A stretch of 34,422 nucleotides of DNA. Source: Chitinophagaceae bacterium. Lineage in GTDB: Bacteria; Bacteroidota; Bacteroidia; Chitinophagales; Chitinophagaceae. This document shows positions 1 through 7,193 of this stretch, piece by piece. Location of the stretch: positions 1-34,422 of the forward strand of contig CANBSW010000033.1 of the NCBI GenBank assembly GCA_947372235.1, given 5' to 3'. Both the position numbers and the translations under genes were made by a program. Below the pieces are notes generated by a model, which made no database searches, had not been told where the DNA came from, and worked only from the letters and a program-made list of their open reading frames with translations. Every line of letters begins with the position of its first letter. Position 1 is the first letter of the stretch.

Positions 1-320
1 TTTCAGTGTTGACTGAATAATTAGTTTGTCCGAAAAGGTAGCTAACGGATGTTAAACAGATAATTAAAAATATGAAATATGAGGTAAGTTTCAAAAATTA
101 AAGGTATTTATATTTTTAATTAACTATTTGATTATCATTTTATTAATTATGTATATTTAAATTTTAAATATCAGTATTAAATAATCTTTGGCACAATGTT
201 TGGCCATTGTGGCCGATAAAGTTTTGGAAATAAAGGGGTAAAATCCTGCATATTACCTAAGCTTTTCCTATTTTACTAAAATGGATAAGCCGGATTGCCT
301 ATTCAAATTACTACTTCATA
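1..320. other. AT-rich upstream region without a gene
   Basis: No coding region longer than chance is visible in either strand of this stretch. It is very AT-rich in its first 180 bases, and it should contain the promoter of the RlpA-like gene that starts at 321. I could not find a convincing TAnnTTTG box at a usable distance. A short imperfect inverted repeat (GGCCATTGTGGCC, near 203-215) is too small to interpret. Confidence 0.5.
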
Positions 321-1586
321 ATGAAAAAACTGATCTGGATTGTTTTATTTTTAGCATTTTGCTTTCCTCTGCAGGCGCAGCTGGATACAGTTGCTATTGA
401 AACAGGAGCAAATGCCAGATCATTACCAGACTCATTCATCATTATTGGCAAACCGATTTTGGGTTCTGCCGGAATGTTTAGCAGTAAAGCCGACGGCATG
501 AAAACTGCCAGTGGTGAAATTTTCAGTAACATGGAATTAACGGGGGCCTGTAATAAGTTTAAGTTCGGTACCTGGGTAAGGGTAACCAATCTTAAAAATA
601 AAAAAACGGTTTTGGTCCGGATAAACGACCGTACTTCTAAAAAACCTTCTGCTCCCATAATAGAAATGAGTAGGGCAGCTGTTACTGTTTTAGGGTATTT
701 GAAAACCGGAAATGCTAATGTAAAATTAGAAGAAATATCTGTAATCAATTTAAAACCAGAAGGTAATAGTAATATAGAGTTATCGGAAAAGATCATTTCT
801 AAAAAAACAATTGATACCAGCAACTCCACCAGTACGTATCAAACCAAAGGGAAACCCATTACCGGGATCGCCAGTTTTTACAGTGCAAACCTTGATGGAA
901 CCAAAACAGCTACGGGTGAACGGTATCGGAATAAAAAGCTAACTGCCGCCAGTAATAATTTTAAATTGAACACCCTGGTATTGGTTACCAACCAGAAAAA
1001 TAATAAATCTGTCATTGTACGGATCAACGACAGGATGCATCCACGGATGAAGAAAAAAGGCAGGGTAGTTGATCTTAGTGGCAGTGCCGCTCAAGCTCTC
1101 GACATGGTGAAAGACGGTTTGGTCAAAGTAAAGGTTCAGGAGATTTCTTTCCTGAAGGATGGCCCACCTGATCTTTCGGAAACTGATTCGCTTGCATCAG
1201 TTATTAAGGATACTTCAACATCGGTGACAATAATTGATTCTGTAAAAACCGATAGTGTTCAAAAAAAGGAAACTGTGATTATTGGGCTGGCAGGATCTTA
1301 TGCTGCAAATTTGGAAGGTTCTAAAACAGCTTCGGGGGAAATAATCAGAAATACTAAGCTTACAGCCATCTCAAATCGTTTTGAGATTAATACATTTATA
1401 AAAGTTACCAACACAAGAAATAATAAATCTGTTATTGTGAGAATTATTGATCGATTTCCAGTAAAAATGAAAAAGAACAAAAAATTGCTCGATTTAAGCA
1501 AAGCAGCTTCTAAAAAGCTGGATTTTACGAAAAAAACACCCTATAAAGTCAAAATTGAAGTTCTTAACAAACAGAGTCTGAACTAA
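321..1586 (+). CDS. Secreted protein with three RlpA-like double-psi beta-barrel domains
   Basis: The 421-residue product begins with a signal peptide (MKKLIWIVLFLAFCFPLQAQ), so it is exported. Three copies of an RlpA-like double-psi beta-barrel domain follow, at about residues 45-135, 177-275 and 318-415, joined by Ser/Thr/Lys-rich linkers. Each copy has the family pattern: T(A)TGE near its start, a V(R)VTN strand, an I(N)DR turn and a C-terminal hydrophobic helix. RlpA proteins bind peptidoglycan with stripped stem peptides, and some are lytic transglycosylases. In canonical RlpA the segment is TAAH, whose His is thought to be catalytic. Here the three copies read TGAC, TAAS and TAIS, while the Asp of the NDR turn is kept. 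That suggests a wall-binding rather than cleaving role. There is no SPOR domain. RlpA usually has one such domain, so three in tandem is unusual. The domain assignment is from motif recognition only. Confidence 0.82.
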   Translation: MKKLIWIVLFLAFCFPLQAQLDTVAIETGANARSLPDSFIIIGKPILGSAGMFSSKADGMKTASGEIFSNMELTGACNKFKFGTWVRVTNLKNKKTVLVRINDRTSKKPSAPIIEMSRAAVTVLGYLKTGNANVKLEEISVINLKPEGNSNIELSEKIISKKTIDTSNSTSTYQTKGKPITGIASFYSANLDGTKTATGERYRNKKLTAASNNFKLNTLVLVTNQKNNKSVIVRINDRMHPRMKKKGRVVDLSGSAAQALDMVKDGLVKVKVQEISFLKDGPPDLSETDSLASVIKDTSTSVTIIDSVKTDSVQKKETVIIGLAGSYAANLEGSKTASGEIIRNTKLTAISNRFEINTFIKVTNTRNNKSVIVRIIDRFPVKMKKNKKLLDLSKAASKKLDFTKKTPYKVKIEVLNKQSLN

Positions 1587-1636
1587 ATGGGTATAATATA
1601 AAGTTATCTTAATTTTTAAAAATCAGATTCTGACTG

Positions 1637-1644
1637 TATTTTTG
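1637..1644 (+). promoter_or_regulatory. Candidate -7 promoter box for the OmpA-family gene
   Basis: TATTTTTG matches the Bacteroidota -7 consensus TAnnTTTG and lies 25 bases before the ATG at 1670, a suitable distance for a short leader. A clear -33 TTG partner about 19-21 bases upstream is not seen; only a T-rich tract is there. Confidence 0.45.
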
Positions 1645-1669
1645 TTTAGAATATACTAAAACTTGCACT

Positions 1670-3034
1670 ATGAAGAAAATCATCTTTTCCCTGATTGTTC
1701 TTGGTTTGTCAGCTGGAGCATTTGCCCAAACAATGCCTAGTTATAAAAAAAGACCAACACTTTCGGTCAATTTCTTTTTGAAAGATATGAAGACAGCTGA
1801 TCTTATTGATCATACATCTCTTTCAACCGTTCTTAACAATAAGCAATGGACAAAAATGAAAGACATGAATCCAGGATTAGCCATTCAATATTTTGAAGGG
1901 TTATCTGAACATGTTGATTTCATGGGAAGCATCGGTGGCTCATTTGTTAAATACCCGTTTTCTTATTTTTCAGGAGTAGCTTCTCCTACTGAGACAAAAT
2001 TTTTGATGGAAGCATCTGCTAATCTGAATATTAAATTATTAACAGATAAATATTTCATGGTTCCGTATTTTTCCCTTGGAATAGGTGCCTCAATGTATGC
2101 TGGTACTTATTTTGCTGCCTATGTTCCAACTGGAATGGGATTGCAGTTTGACCTTGGAGAAGGAACTTATGTTCATACACTTTTTGGATATAATGCCAAA
2201 ATATCTGCACTTTCTACCAATCACCTTACTTATTCAATTGGAATCAGTTCTCCTTTAAAAGATAAGAAAGCGCCAGTTTTAGTAGCGGCCCCACCACCGC
2301 CTCCTCCTCCTGCACCGGTTGTAGTTGAAAAAGATACTGACGGAGATGGAATTGTTGACAGCAAAGACAAATGTCCAACGGTAGCCGGTACAGCTAAATA
2401 TGATGGATGCCCCGTTCCTGATAGAGATGGGGATGGTATTAATGATGAGAATGACAAGTGTCCGGATGTAAAAGGAGTGGCCAAATACAATGGCTGTCCG
2501 GTTCCTGATAGAGATAAGGATGGTATTAATGACGAGGAAGACAAATGTCCTGATGTAGCAGGTGTTGCGCGTTACCAGGGTTGTCCAATTCCTGATAAGG
2601 ATAATGATGGTGTTAATGATGAAGAAGATAAATGTCCAAATGAACCAGGAACAAAAGCCAATAATGGTTGTCCGGAAATTCAAGCTAAAATTTCTGAACT
2701 TGCGAAAAGCGTTTATTTCACTACAGGGGGTGCCATTGTAACTTTTAGAGCATACAAACCATTAAATGATGTGACAGATATTCTGAAAAAATATCCTACT
2801 ACTTCTTTAAGTGTAGAAGGACATACAGATAATACAGGTAACACTGCCCTGAATAAGAAATTATCGCAGAAACGCGCTGATTCAATTAAAGAATACTTTG
2901 TTAAACAAGGAATAGATGCAGGAAGAATCACCGCTACAGGTTATGGTTCGGAACAACCAATAGGCGATAACAAAACTGTTGAAGGTCGTGCCAAGAACAG
3001 AAGGGTTGAAATGAAAGCAACCTATAAGCAATAA
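1670..3034 (+). CDS. OmpA-family outer-membrane protein with TSP3 calcium-binding repeats
   Basis: This 454-residue protein likely ties the outer membrane to peptidoglycan. It has a signal peptide (MKKIIFSLIVLGLSAGAFAQ), an N-terminal part of about 180 residues rich in alternating aromatic/hydrophobic strands that resembles an OmpA-type barrel, a proline hinge (PPPPPPP, about residue 208), and four thrombospondin type-3-like repeats (DxDGDGI..DKCP) with paired cysteines expected to bind calcium. It ends in an OmpA C-terminal domain with the motifs VEGHTDNTG and NRRVEM, which contact diaminopimelate in this family. The layout is common in Bacteroidota. The gene follows the RlpA-like gene by 83 bases but has its own candidate promoter and a strong terminator, so it may be transcribed alone. 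Confidence 0.93.
   Translation: MKKIIFSLIVLGLSAGAFAQTMPSYKKRPTLSVNFFLKDMKTADLIDHTSLSTVLNNKQWTKMKDMNPGLAIQYFEGLSEHVDFMGSIGGSFVKYPFSYFSGVASPTETKFLMEASANLNIKLLTDKYFMVPYFSLGIGASMYAGTYFAAYVPTGMGLQFDLGEGTYVHTLFGYNAKISALSTNHLTYSIGISSPLKDKKAPVLVAAPPPPPPPAPVVVEKDTDGDGIVDSKDKCPTVAGTAKYDGCPVPDRDGDGINDENDKCPDVKGVAKYNGCPVPDRDKDGINDEEDKCPDVAGVARYQGCPIPDKDNDGVNDEEDKCPNEPGTKANNGCPEIQAKISELAKSVYFTTGGAIVTFRAYKPLNDVTDILKKYPTTSLSVEGHTDNTGNTALNKKLSQKRADSIKEYFVKQGIDAGRITATGYGSEQPIGDNKTVEGRAKNRRVEMKATYKQ
2333..2680 (+). repeat. Four tandem 87-bp units encoding TSP3-like repeats
   Basis: Four consecutive 29-codon units begin with D(T/R/K)D at 2333, 2420, 2507 and 2594. Each carries DxDxDG followed by DKCP and, about 11 residues later, GCP. 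The unit length is constant, and the middle units are closest in sequence, which suggests duplication by unequal exchange. The minus-strand ORFs reported over this region are its shadows. Confidence 0.9.
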
Positions 3035-3073
3035 TCAACAATACATCGAATCAGAACTGATTTGATCAATATA

Positions 3074-3111
3074 AAAGCCGCCGCAGTAATATTGCGGCGG
3101 CTTTGTTTTTT
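3074..3111 (+). terminator. Rho-independent terminator of the OmpA-family gene
   Basis: A perfect 12-bp GC-rich stem (AAAGCCGCCGCA / TGCGGCGGCTTT) with a 7-base loop is followed by GTTTTTTAT. It lies about 40 bases after the OmpA stop codon. Confidence 0.92.
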
Positions 3112-3196
3112 ATGGCATACAAACCAAACTCATTGAATGATCGGTTCAGATATTTCATCTTTTAAATAAGATGCTGACCAATGGCTTCATTATTTA

Positions 3197-3241
3197 AAAG
3201 CGAAGAGGATCTAACCTATATGATTAGATCCTCTTCGCTTT
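3197..3241. terminator. Long bidirectional hairpin between convergent genes
   Basis: A perfect 18-bp stem (AAAGCGAAGAGGATCTAA and its complement) with a 9-base loop stands between the OmpA gene (+) and the small barrel gene (-). T-rich tracts lie on both sides, so it should terminate the minus-strand gene ending at 3287 and back up the OmpA terminator. Confidence 0.85.
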
Positions 3242-3286
3242 ATACTTTTTGAAAAGTAGATCTTAAAACAGATCAGTAAATAAACA

Positions 3287-3883
3287 TCAGAAAATAAAGC
3301 CGGTACTAACCTGTATTGATTGACTTTTCCAGTTATTCTGTGAGCTAACAGCATTTACATCAGATAAGCCAATCAAATAACGGGCGCCAATATGTAACCC
3401 AAGAATAGGGAGTCTCCATTGAAAACCACCACATAAAGAAAAATCACCTGATTTGAAAGCATCTGCCCCATTCTGAAGCAATGTTGTATTGTTATTGATC
3501 TTTAGACTGTATTGAGGTCCTACCTGAAATTTGAAAGCCCCACCCAGATTTAGCATTATTGGAATATTCAGGTAATCCAAAGTAACCATTTTGTTAGATG
3601 CATTGTTTGGATCGAAAGCCTGGGTAACCGTACTTGAAGAAGTGGTTTTAGATTGTGAGAATAAAACTTCGGGTTGAATACTAACTCTGGGTACAAGAGG
3701 GATCTGTATAAATCCTCCTAAAAGATAGTTGTACTCAAAGCCATCCTGAAAAGAAACACCGGTTATTTTATTTCCATTAACCCCGCCTTTAATTCCAATA
3801 TGAAACCCTTTTTTTTGTGCCAGTATTGTTGTACATAATCCTGTCATGACAACAACCATGAAAACTTGCATTGTTCTTTTCAT
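3287..3883 (-). CDS. Outer-membrane beta-barrel protein, PorT/OMP_b-brl_2-like
   Basis: This 198-residue product has a signal peptide ending near TTILAQ, followed directly by KKGFHIGIKGGVNGNKITG. That is the typical first strand of the small porin-like barrels annotated as PorT-family or PF13568 proteins in Bacteroidota. The rest consists of alternating short amphipathic strands (VSIQPEVLFSQ, LNIPIMLNLGG, LPILGLHIGARYLIGLSDV) and ends in an aromatic residue (STGFIF), as outer-membrane barrels do. The family is named after a gliding/secretion protein, but most members have no known function, and nothing here shows a role in type IX secretion. The gene is monocistronic, facing the OmpA gene across two hairpins and divergent from the SprB-repeat gene. 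Confidence 0.8.
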   Translation of the reverse strand: MKRTMQVFMVVVMTGLCTTILAQKKGFHIGIKGGVNGNKITGVSFQDGFEYNYLLGGFIQIPLVPRVSIQPEVLFSQSKTTSSSTVTQAFDPNNASNKMVTLDYLNIPIMLNLGGAFKFQVGPQYSLKINNNTTLLQNGADAFKSGDFSLCGGFQWRLPILGLHIGARYLIGLSDVNAVSSQNNWKSQSIQVSTGFIF

Positions 3884-4137
3884 AAAATTTTAGTTTAATG
3901 ATATAAATTATTATAAAAGAAATTCAAAAAAATGATGATCTAAGGATACTTTTAATTGGCAGTTTTTGTATTGCTTGGTTGATTTTTTTGTAATTTCCAG
4001 ATTAAAATTAACTTATCCTTTTAAATATTTTTTAATATTTGACAATTATATTAAATTGGACTTTAGTTTTATCTCCCCCGATAAAATAGATTATAATAGT
4101 AACAGACATCTTGTAATACGTGTTAATTTAATTATAT

Positions 4138-6105
4138 ATGATGCCAAAATACCTGATTTTAGCTGTTTTAGTATGCGTATTATCAACTCAAAAAACAAGT
4201 GCGCAAGGGAAGGATTTGCCGGTTGAGGTAGTGGTTGATAAATTAAGTCATAAAAATATCCGGGGGTTTCTTGAAAAAACGGTTGAGGCAACTTTTAAGT
4301 TTTATAATGATGATATAAGCCCGGAAAATAATATTACTAATAAATGTCTTGTTTTAAAATCTACGGATAAAGAAAAAGCCATCAATACAGCCGATGACAT
4401 TTCTCTTAGTTCTCTCAGAACTTTAAAGCAATTCAAGATCAATCCAGGTACGGGTGTGATCAGCATTAAAATGGAGAGTTTTAAGAATGATAAAGGAGAA
4501 CCCTGCGAGTTTGATAAAGGCGATAACTATCATTCAGTTGTTTCACTTGATGTAAAACTTAGTGAATTGAATCCGGGTGTATTTTCTGCTCAATTACCTT
4601 TCATTGCCAAAGATGATAAATTTGCTGCATCCGTTAGGATCAGATATGGTATACCTGCTCCTGCCGCAATTAACCCGGAAGGAATTGATAAAGTAAATGA
4701 CCCTTCAAAATCAATCACACTTAAATCATTACTTGATCTGGCCAATAAAACCAACCTGAATTTTGTTTGGGAATACAAAACAGATGATGATAATAACTGG
4801 AAGGAATTAGGTAAAACAACAACAGAAACTTTTGTTTTTAGCCCTGCAAAAGATGTTTTCAAAAAAACGATCAAAGCCAGTGAAACCATTCATCTCAGAA
4901 TGAAGGCTATGTCTACAGAAATATCCGGCCCTTATTCTGCAACCTGCGATATTTTATTTACACCACCTGCCCCACAGTTTGATAAGAATGAGGTAACTAC
5001 TGTTGCTACCTGCCCCAATAGCCCATCAGGAAGTGTAAGCATTAAAACAATATCAGGTATTGCAGATAACCTTGCCTATTATATTATTAAGGGAAAAACA
5101 TTGGAAGCAACGGAATATCCTGATGTGATTGAGCAAAACAAAAAAGTGTTTTCAGGAACTGTTACCAATAACAAACCCCTCTCGGTTCAAAAACTGGAGG
5201 AGGGTGATTATACAATTGTTGTTTACAATGCTAGTATGCAGGTAGGAAAAATGTTTACTACGCATTCTTTTTCTGTTAAGAAGATCGCTAATCTTGCGAT
5301 CAAATCGGAAAGTGTAACTGAAGCTACCTGTGGGAATATTCCTGATGGACAAATATTGATCGAAATTGAAGGTGGCAGTCCCGGCAAACTCGTTACAACC
5401 ATCACACCCAATACCGGAAAAGTAAAACAGTTTAGCAGAAATATTGTTTTTTCTGAATTACCAGCCGGCAGCTACACGGTCTTTATTAAAGATGAATGCA
5501 GCCAAACCATTGCTACCAAAGAATTAGAGATCACCAAGAAAACTGTTCAGATAAAAGGAAAAGTGGATGTGGAATCTGAACCACTTAATAATTTTTCAAA
5601 TGGATCGGTTAAAGTGAGCCTGGAAGGAGGCTCCGGTCAATACAAATATATTTTAACCAAGGGTACTGTTGCAAGACCAGAAAAAACAGTAACGGCCTCT
5701 CCATTTATGATCGATAATATATCTAAAGGCATTTATAAATTAAAGATCATTGATATGAGTTTGCCTTTATGTCCGGGATGGGATACTACTTTTAATGTGA
5801 CCGGTAAAACCCTGGTGGCAGATACAACAGAAACTCCATCAGTAAAGAAAGATACTACTGTTGCACAACCTGAGAAGAAAGATACTGTTCAACATCAAAT
5901 AGCAAAACAGATCAGTGAACAATTAAGGCAGCAAGAATATCTGACGATTGTAACCATATTATCTGATAGAAACAATCAGCTGACAGAAAATTTGGTAAGG
6001 ATGGGTTATAATCATGAGTTTTCAATTTTTGCAAACAAGAACAAGATAATTGTTGATATTCATTTGAACAGTTACCAAAAAGATAAATCAGGACTGATTG
6101 TATAG
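4138..6105 (+). CDS. Secreted protein with SprB-like repeats, function unknown
   Basis: The 655-residue protein starts with a signal peptide (ending near QKTSAQG). Residues 25-280 form an unrecognised region with beta-sandwich-like spacing (SLDVKLSELNPG, ETIHLRMKAMS). Three related modules follow at about 288-385, 394-470 and 476-555. The first two open with ATC-N-P-G, the third with a degenerate form, and the last two contain a GG(S/T)xGxY-like turn, as in SprB repeats (PF13573) of Bacteroidota adhesins. A Thr/Lys-rich linker (TTETPSVKKDTTVAQPEKKD) precedes a short charged C-terminal domain. No type IX sorting domain or membrane anchor is visible. ATG codons at 4138 and 4141 are adjacent and either could be used. 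The protein may be a surface or periplasmic structural protein; that role is inference. Confidence 0.7.
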   Translation: MMPKYLILAVLVCVLSTQKTSAQGKDLPVEVVVDKLSHKNIRGFLEKTVEATFKFYNDDISPENNITNKCLVLKSTDKEKAINTADDISLSSLRTLKQFKINPGTGVISIKMESFKNDKGEPCEFDKGDNYHSVVSLDVKLSELNPGVFSAQLPFIAKDDKFAASVRIRYGIPAPAAINPEGIDKVNDPSKSITLKSLLDLANKTNLNFVWEYKTDDDNNWKELGKTTTETFVFSPAKDVFKKTIKASETIHLRMKAMSTEISGPYSATCDILFTPPAPQFDKNEVTTVATCPNSPSGSVSIKTISGIADNLAYYIIKGKTLEATEYPDVIEQNKKVFSGTVTNNKPLSVQKLEEGDYTIVVYNASMQVGKMFTTHSFSVKKIANLAIKSESVTEATCGNIPDGQILIEIEGGSPGKLVTTITPNTGKVKQFSRNIVFSELPAGSYTVFIKDECSQTIATKELEITKKTVQIKGKVDVESEPLNNFSNGSVKVSLEGGSGQYKYILTKGTVARPEKTVTASPFMIDNISKGIYKLKIIDMSLPLCPGWDTTFNVTGKTLVADTTETPSVKKDTTVAQPEKKDTVQHQIAKQISEQLRQQEYLTIVTILSDRNNQLTENLVRMGYNHEFSIFANKNKIIVDIHLNSYQKDKSGLIV

Positions 6106-6122
6106 ATTTTAGTATTGAGATA

Positions 6123-6156
6123 AACAAAAAGGGGCCGTTAGGTCCCTTTTTGTTTT
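6123..6156. terminator. Bidirectional terminator between the SprB-repeat gene and murB
   Basis: The hairpin AACAAAAAGGGGCC / GGTCCCTTTTTGTT with a GTTA tetraloop (one G-T pair) has its own A/T flanks, giving a T-run on either strand. It sits between the two convergent stop codons at 6105 and 6165. Confidence 0.88.
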
Positions 6157-6164
6157 ATAGATGT

Positions 6165-7184
6165 TCAGAGAATATTCACTTCCCTTTCCAGCGTAATCCC
6201 GAATTTTTCCTGCACACTTTCTATGATGGATTGGGAAAGAGAATAGATGTCGGAACCATTTGCATCACCATAGTTTACCAATACCAATGCCTGTTTATCA
6301 TAACATCCCGCATCGCCGTTTCTGTATCCTTTCCATCCGGTATTTTCTATTAACCATCCTGCTGCAATTTTGATTTCGTTGTTTGCAGAAGGATATCCGG
6401 GTAAGGATGGGTAAGAGGTTTTTAACTTTTCAAATAATGCTTGTGGAATGATGGGGTTCTTGAAAAAACTTCCTGCGTTACCTGTTACAGCGGGATCGGG
6501 AAGTTTAGCGGTTCTGATATTGATGACGGCATCTGAAATAGATTTGATGGACAGGTCCTGAATCTGCATCCTGTTCAATTCCTGCTCTATGGCACCATAT
6601 TGTGTATGAAAAACGGGTTGTTTTTGTAAACGAAAAGTGACATTCAAAATAATGAATTGCCCTTTGTGTTTTTTCTTGAAAACACTTTCCCTGTATCCAA
6701 ATTCACAATCTTTATTCCTGAATGTATAGGTCTTTTTTTCTTTGAGATGAAATGCTTCCAGTTCATAAAAAACATCTTTGATCTCAACCCCATATGCACC
6801 AATATTCTGCATGGGGGAGGCGCCAACATTACCGGGTATCAGACTGAGATTTTCTATACCTGCATAATTATGATTGATGCAATACATCACAAATTGATGC
6901 CAGTTTTCGCCGGCACTGGCTTTTACATAATAATGAGCGGCATCTTCCTGCACAAGTTCTATTCCTTTTATTTCATTTTTTAAAACATAACCATCAAAAT
7001 CTTTTGTGAATAAAATATTGCTGCCGCCACCAAGTATTAATAAAGGTTGATCGGCACGAAAAGAAGGTCCGGCAAGTATTTCATTCAATTGTACAAGTGA
7101 TGTAAAACCTGCAAAGAACCTGGCTTTTGCATCAATACCAAAACTGTTTAATGGCTTGAGTGATATATTCTCTGATAAAATCAT
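6165..7184 (-). CDS. murB: UDP-N-acetylenolpyruvoylglucosamine reductase (MurB)
   Basis: MurB reduces UDP-GlcNAc-enolpyruvate to UDP-MurNAc with NADPH and FAD in cytoplasmic peptidoglycan synthesis. The 339-residue length and motifs fit the E. coli type. The N-terminus has NSFGIDAKA, the FAD-binding loop is LLILGGGSNILF, and then come PGNVGASPMQNIGAYG, the Tyr-containing YRESVFK insertion typical of type I enzymes, the serine proton-donor segment GNAGSFFKNP and the C-terminal glutamate in EREVNIL. It starts 9 bases after the priA stop, so it is probably the last gene of a plsC-priA-murB operon that ends at the hairpin at 6123-6156. Confidence 0.97.
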   Translation of the reverse strand: MILSENISLKPLNSFGIDAKARFFAGFTSLVQLNEILAGPSFRADQPLLILGGGSNILFTKDFDGYVLKNEIKGIELVQEDAAHYYVKASAGENWHQFVMYCINHNYAGIENLSLIPGNVGASPMQNIGAYGVEIKDVFYELEAFHLKEKKTYTFRNKDCEFGYRESVFKKKHKGQFIILNVTFRLQKQPVFHTQYGAIEQELNRMQIQDLSIKSISDAVINIRTAKLPDPAVTGNAGSFFKNPIIPQALFEKLKTSYPSLPGYPSANNEIKIAAGWLIENTGWKGYRNGDAGCYDKQALVLVNYGDANGSDIYSLSQSIIESVQEKFGITLEREVNIL

Positions 7185-7193
7185 ACAGGTTTT

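Noticed and set aside
2230-2683. Minus-strand ORFs over the OmpA TSP3 repeats
   Set aside because: They are reading-frame shadows of the repetitive DxDGDG coding sequence. The plus-strand protein is a full-length OmpA-family match.
3966-4226. 86-aa plus-strand ORF overlapping the start of the SprB-repeat gene
   Set aside because: It overlaps the signal peptide of the secreted protein in another frame, and its composition is that of AT-rich non-coding DNA.
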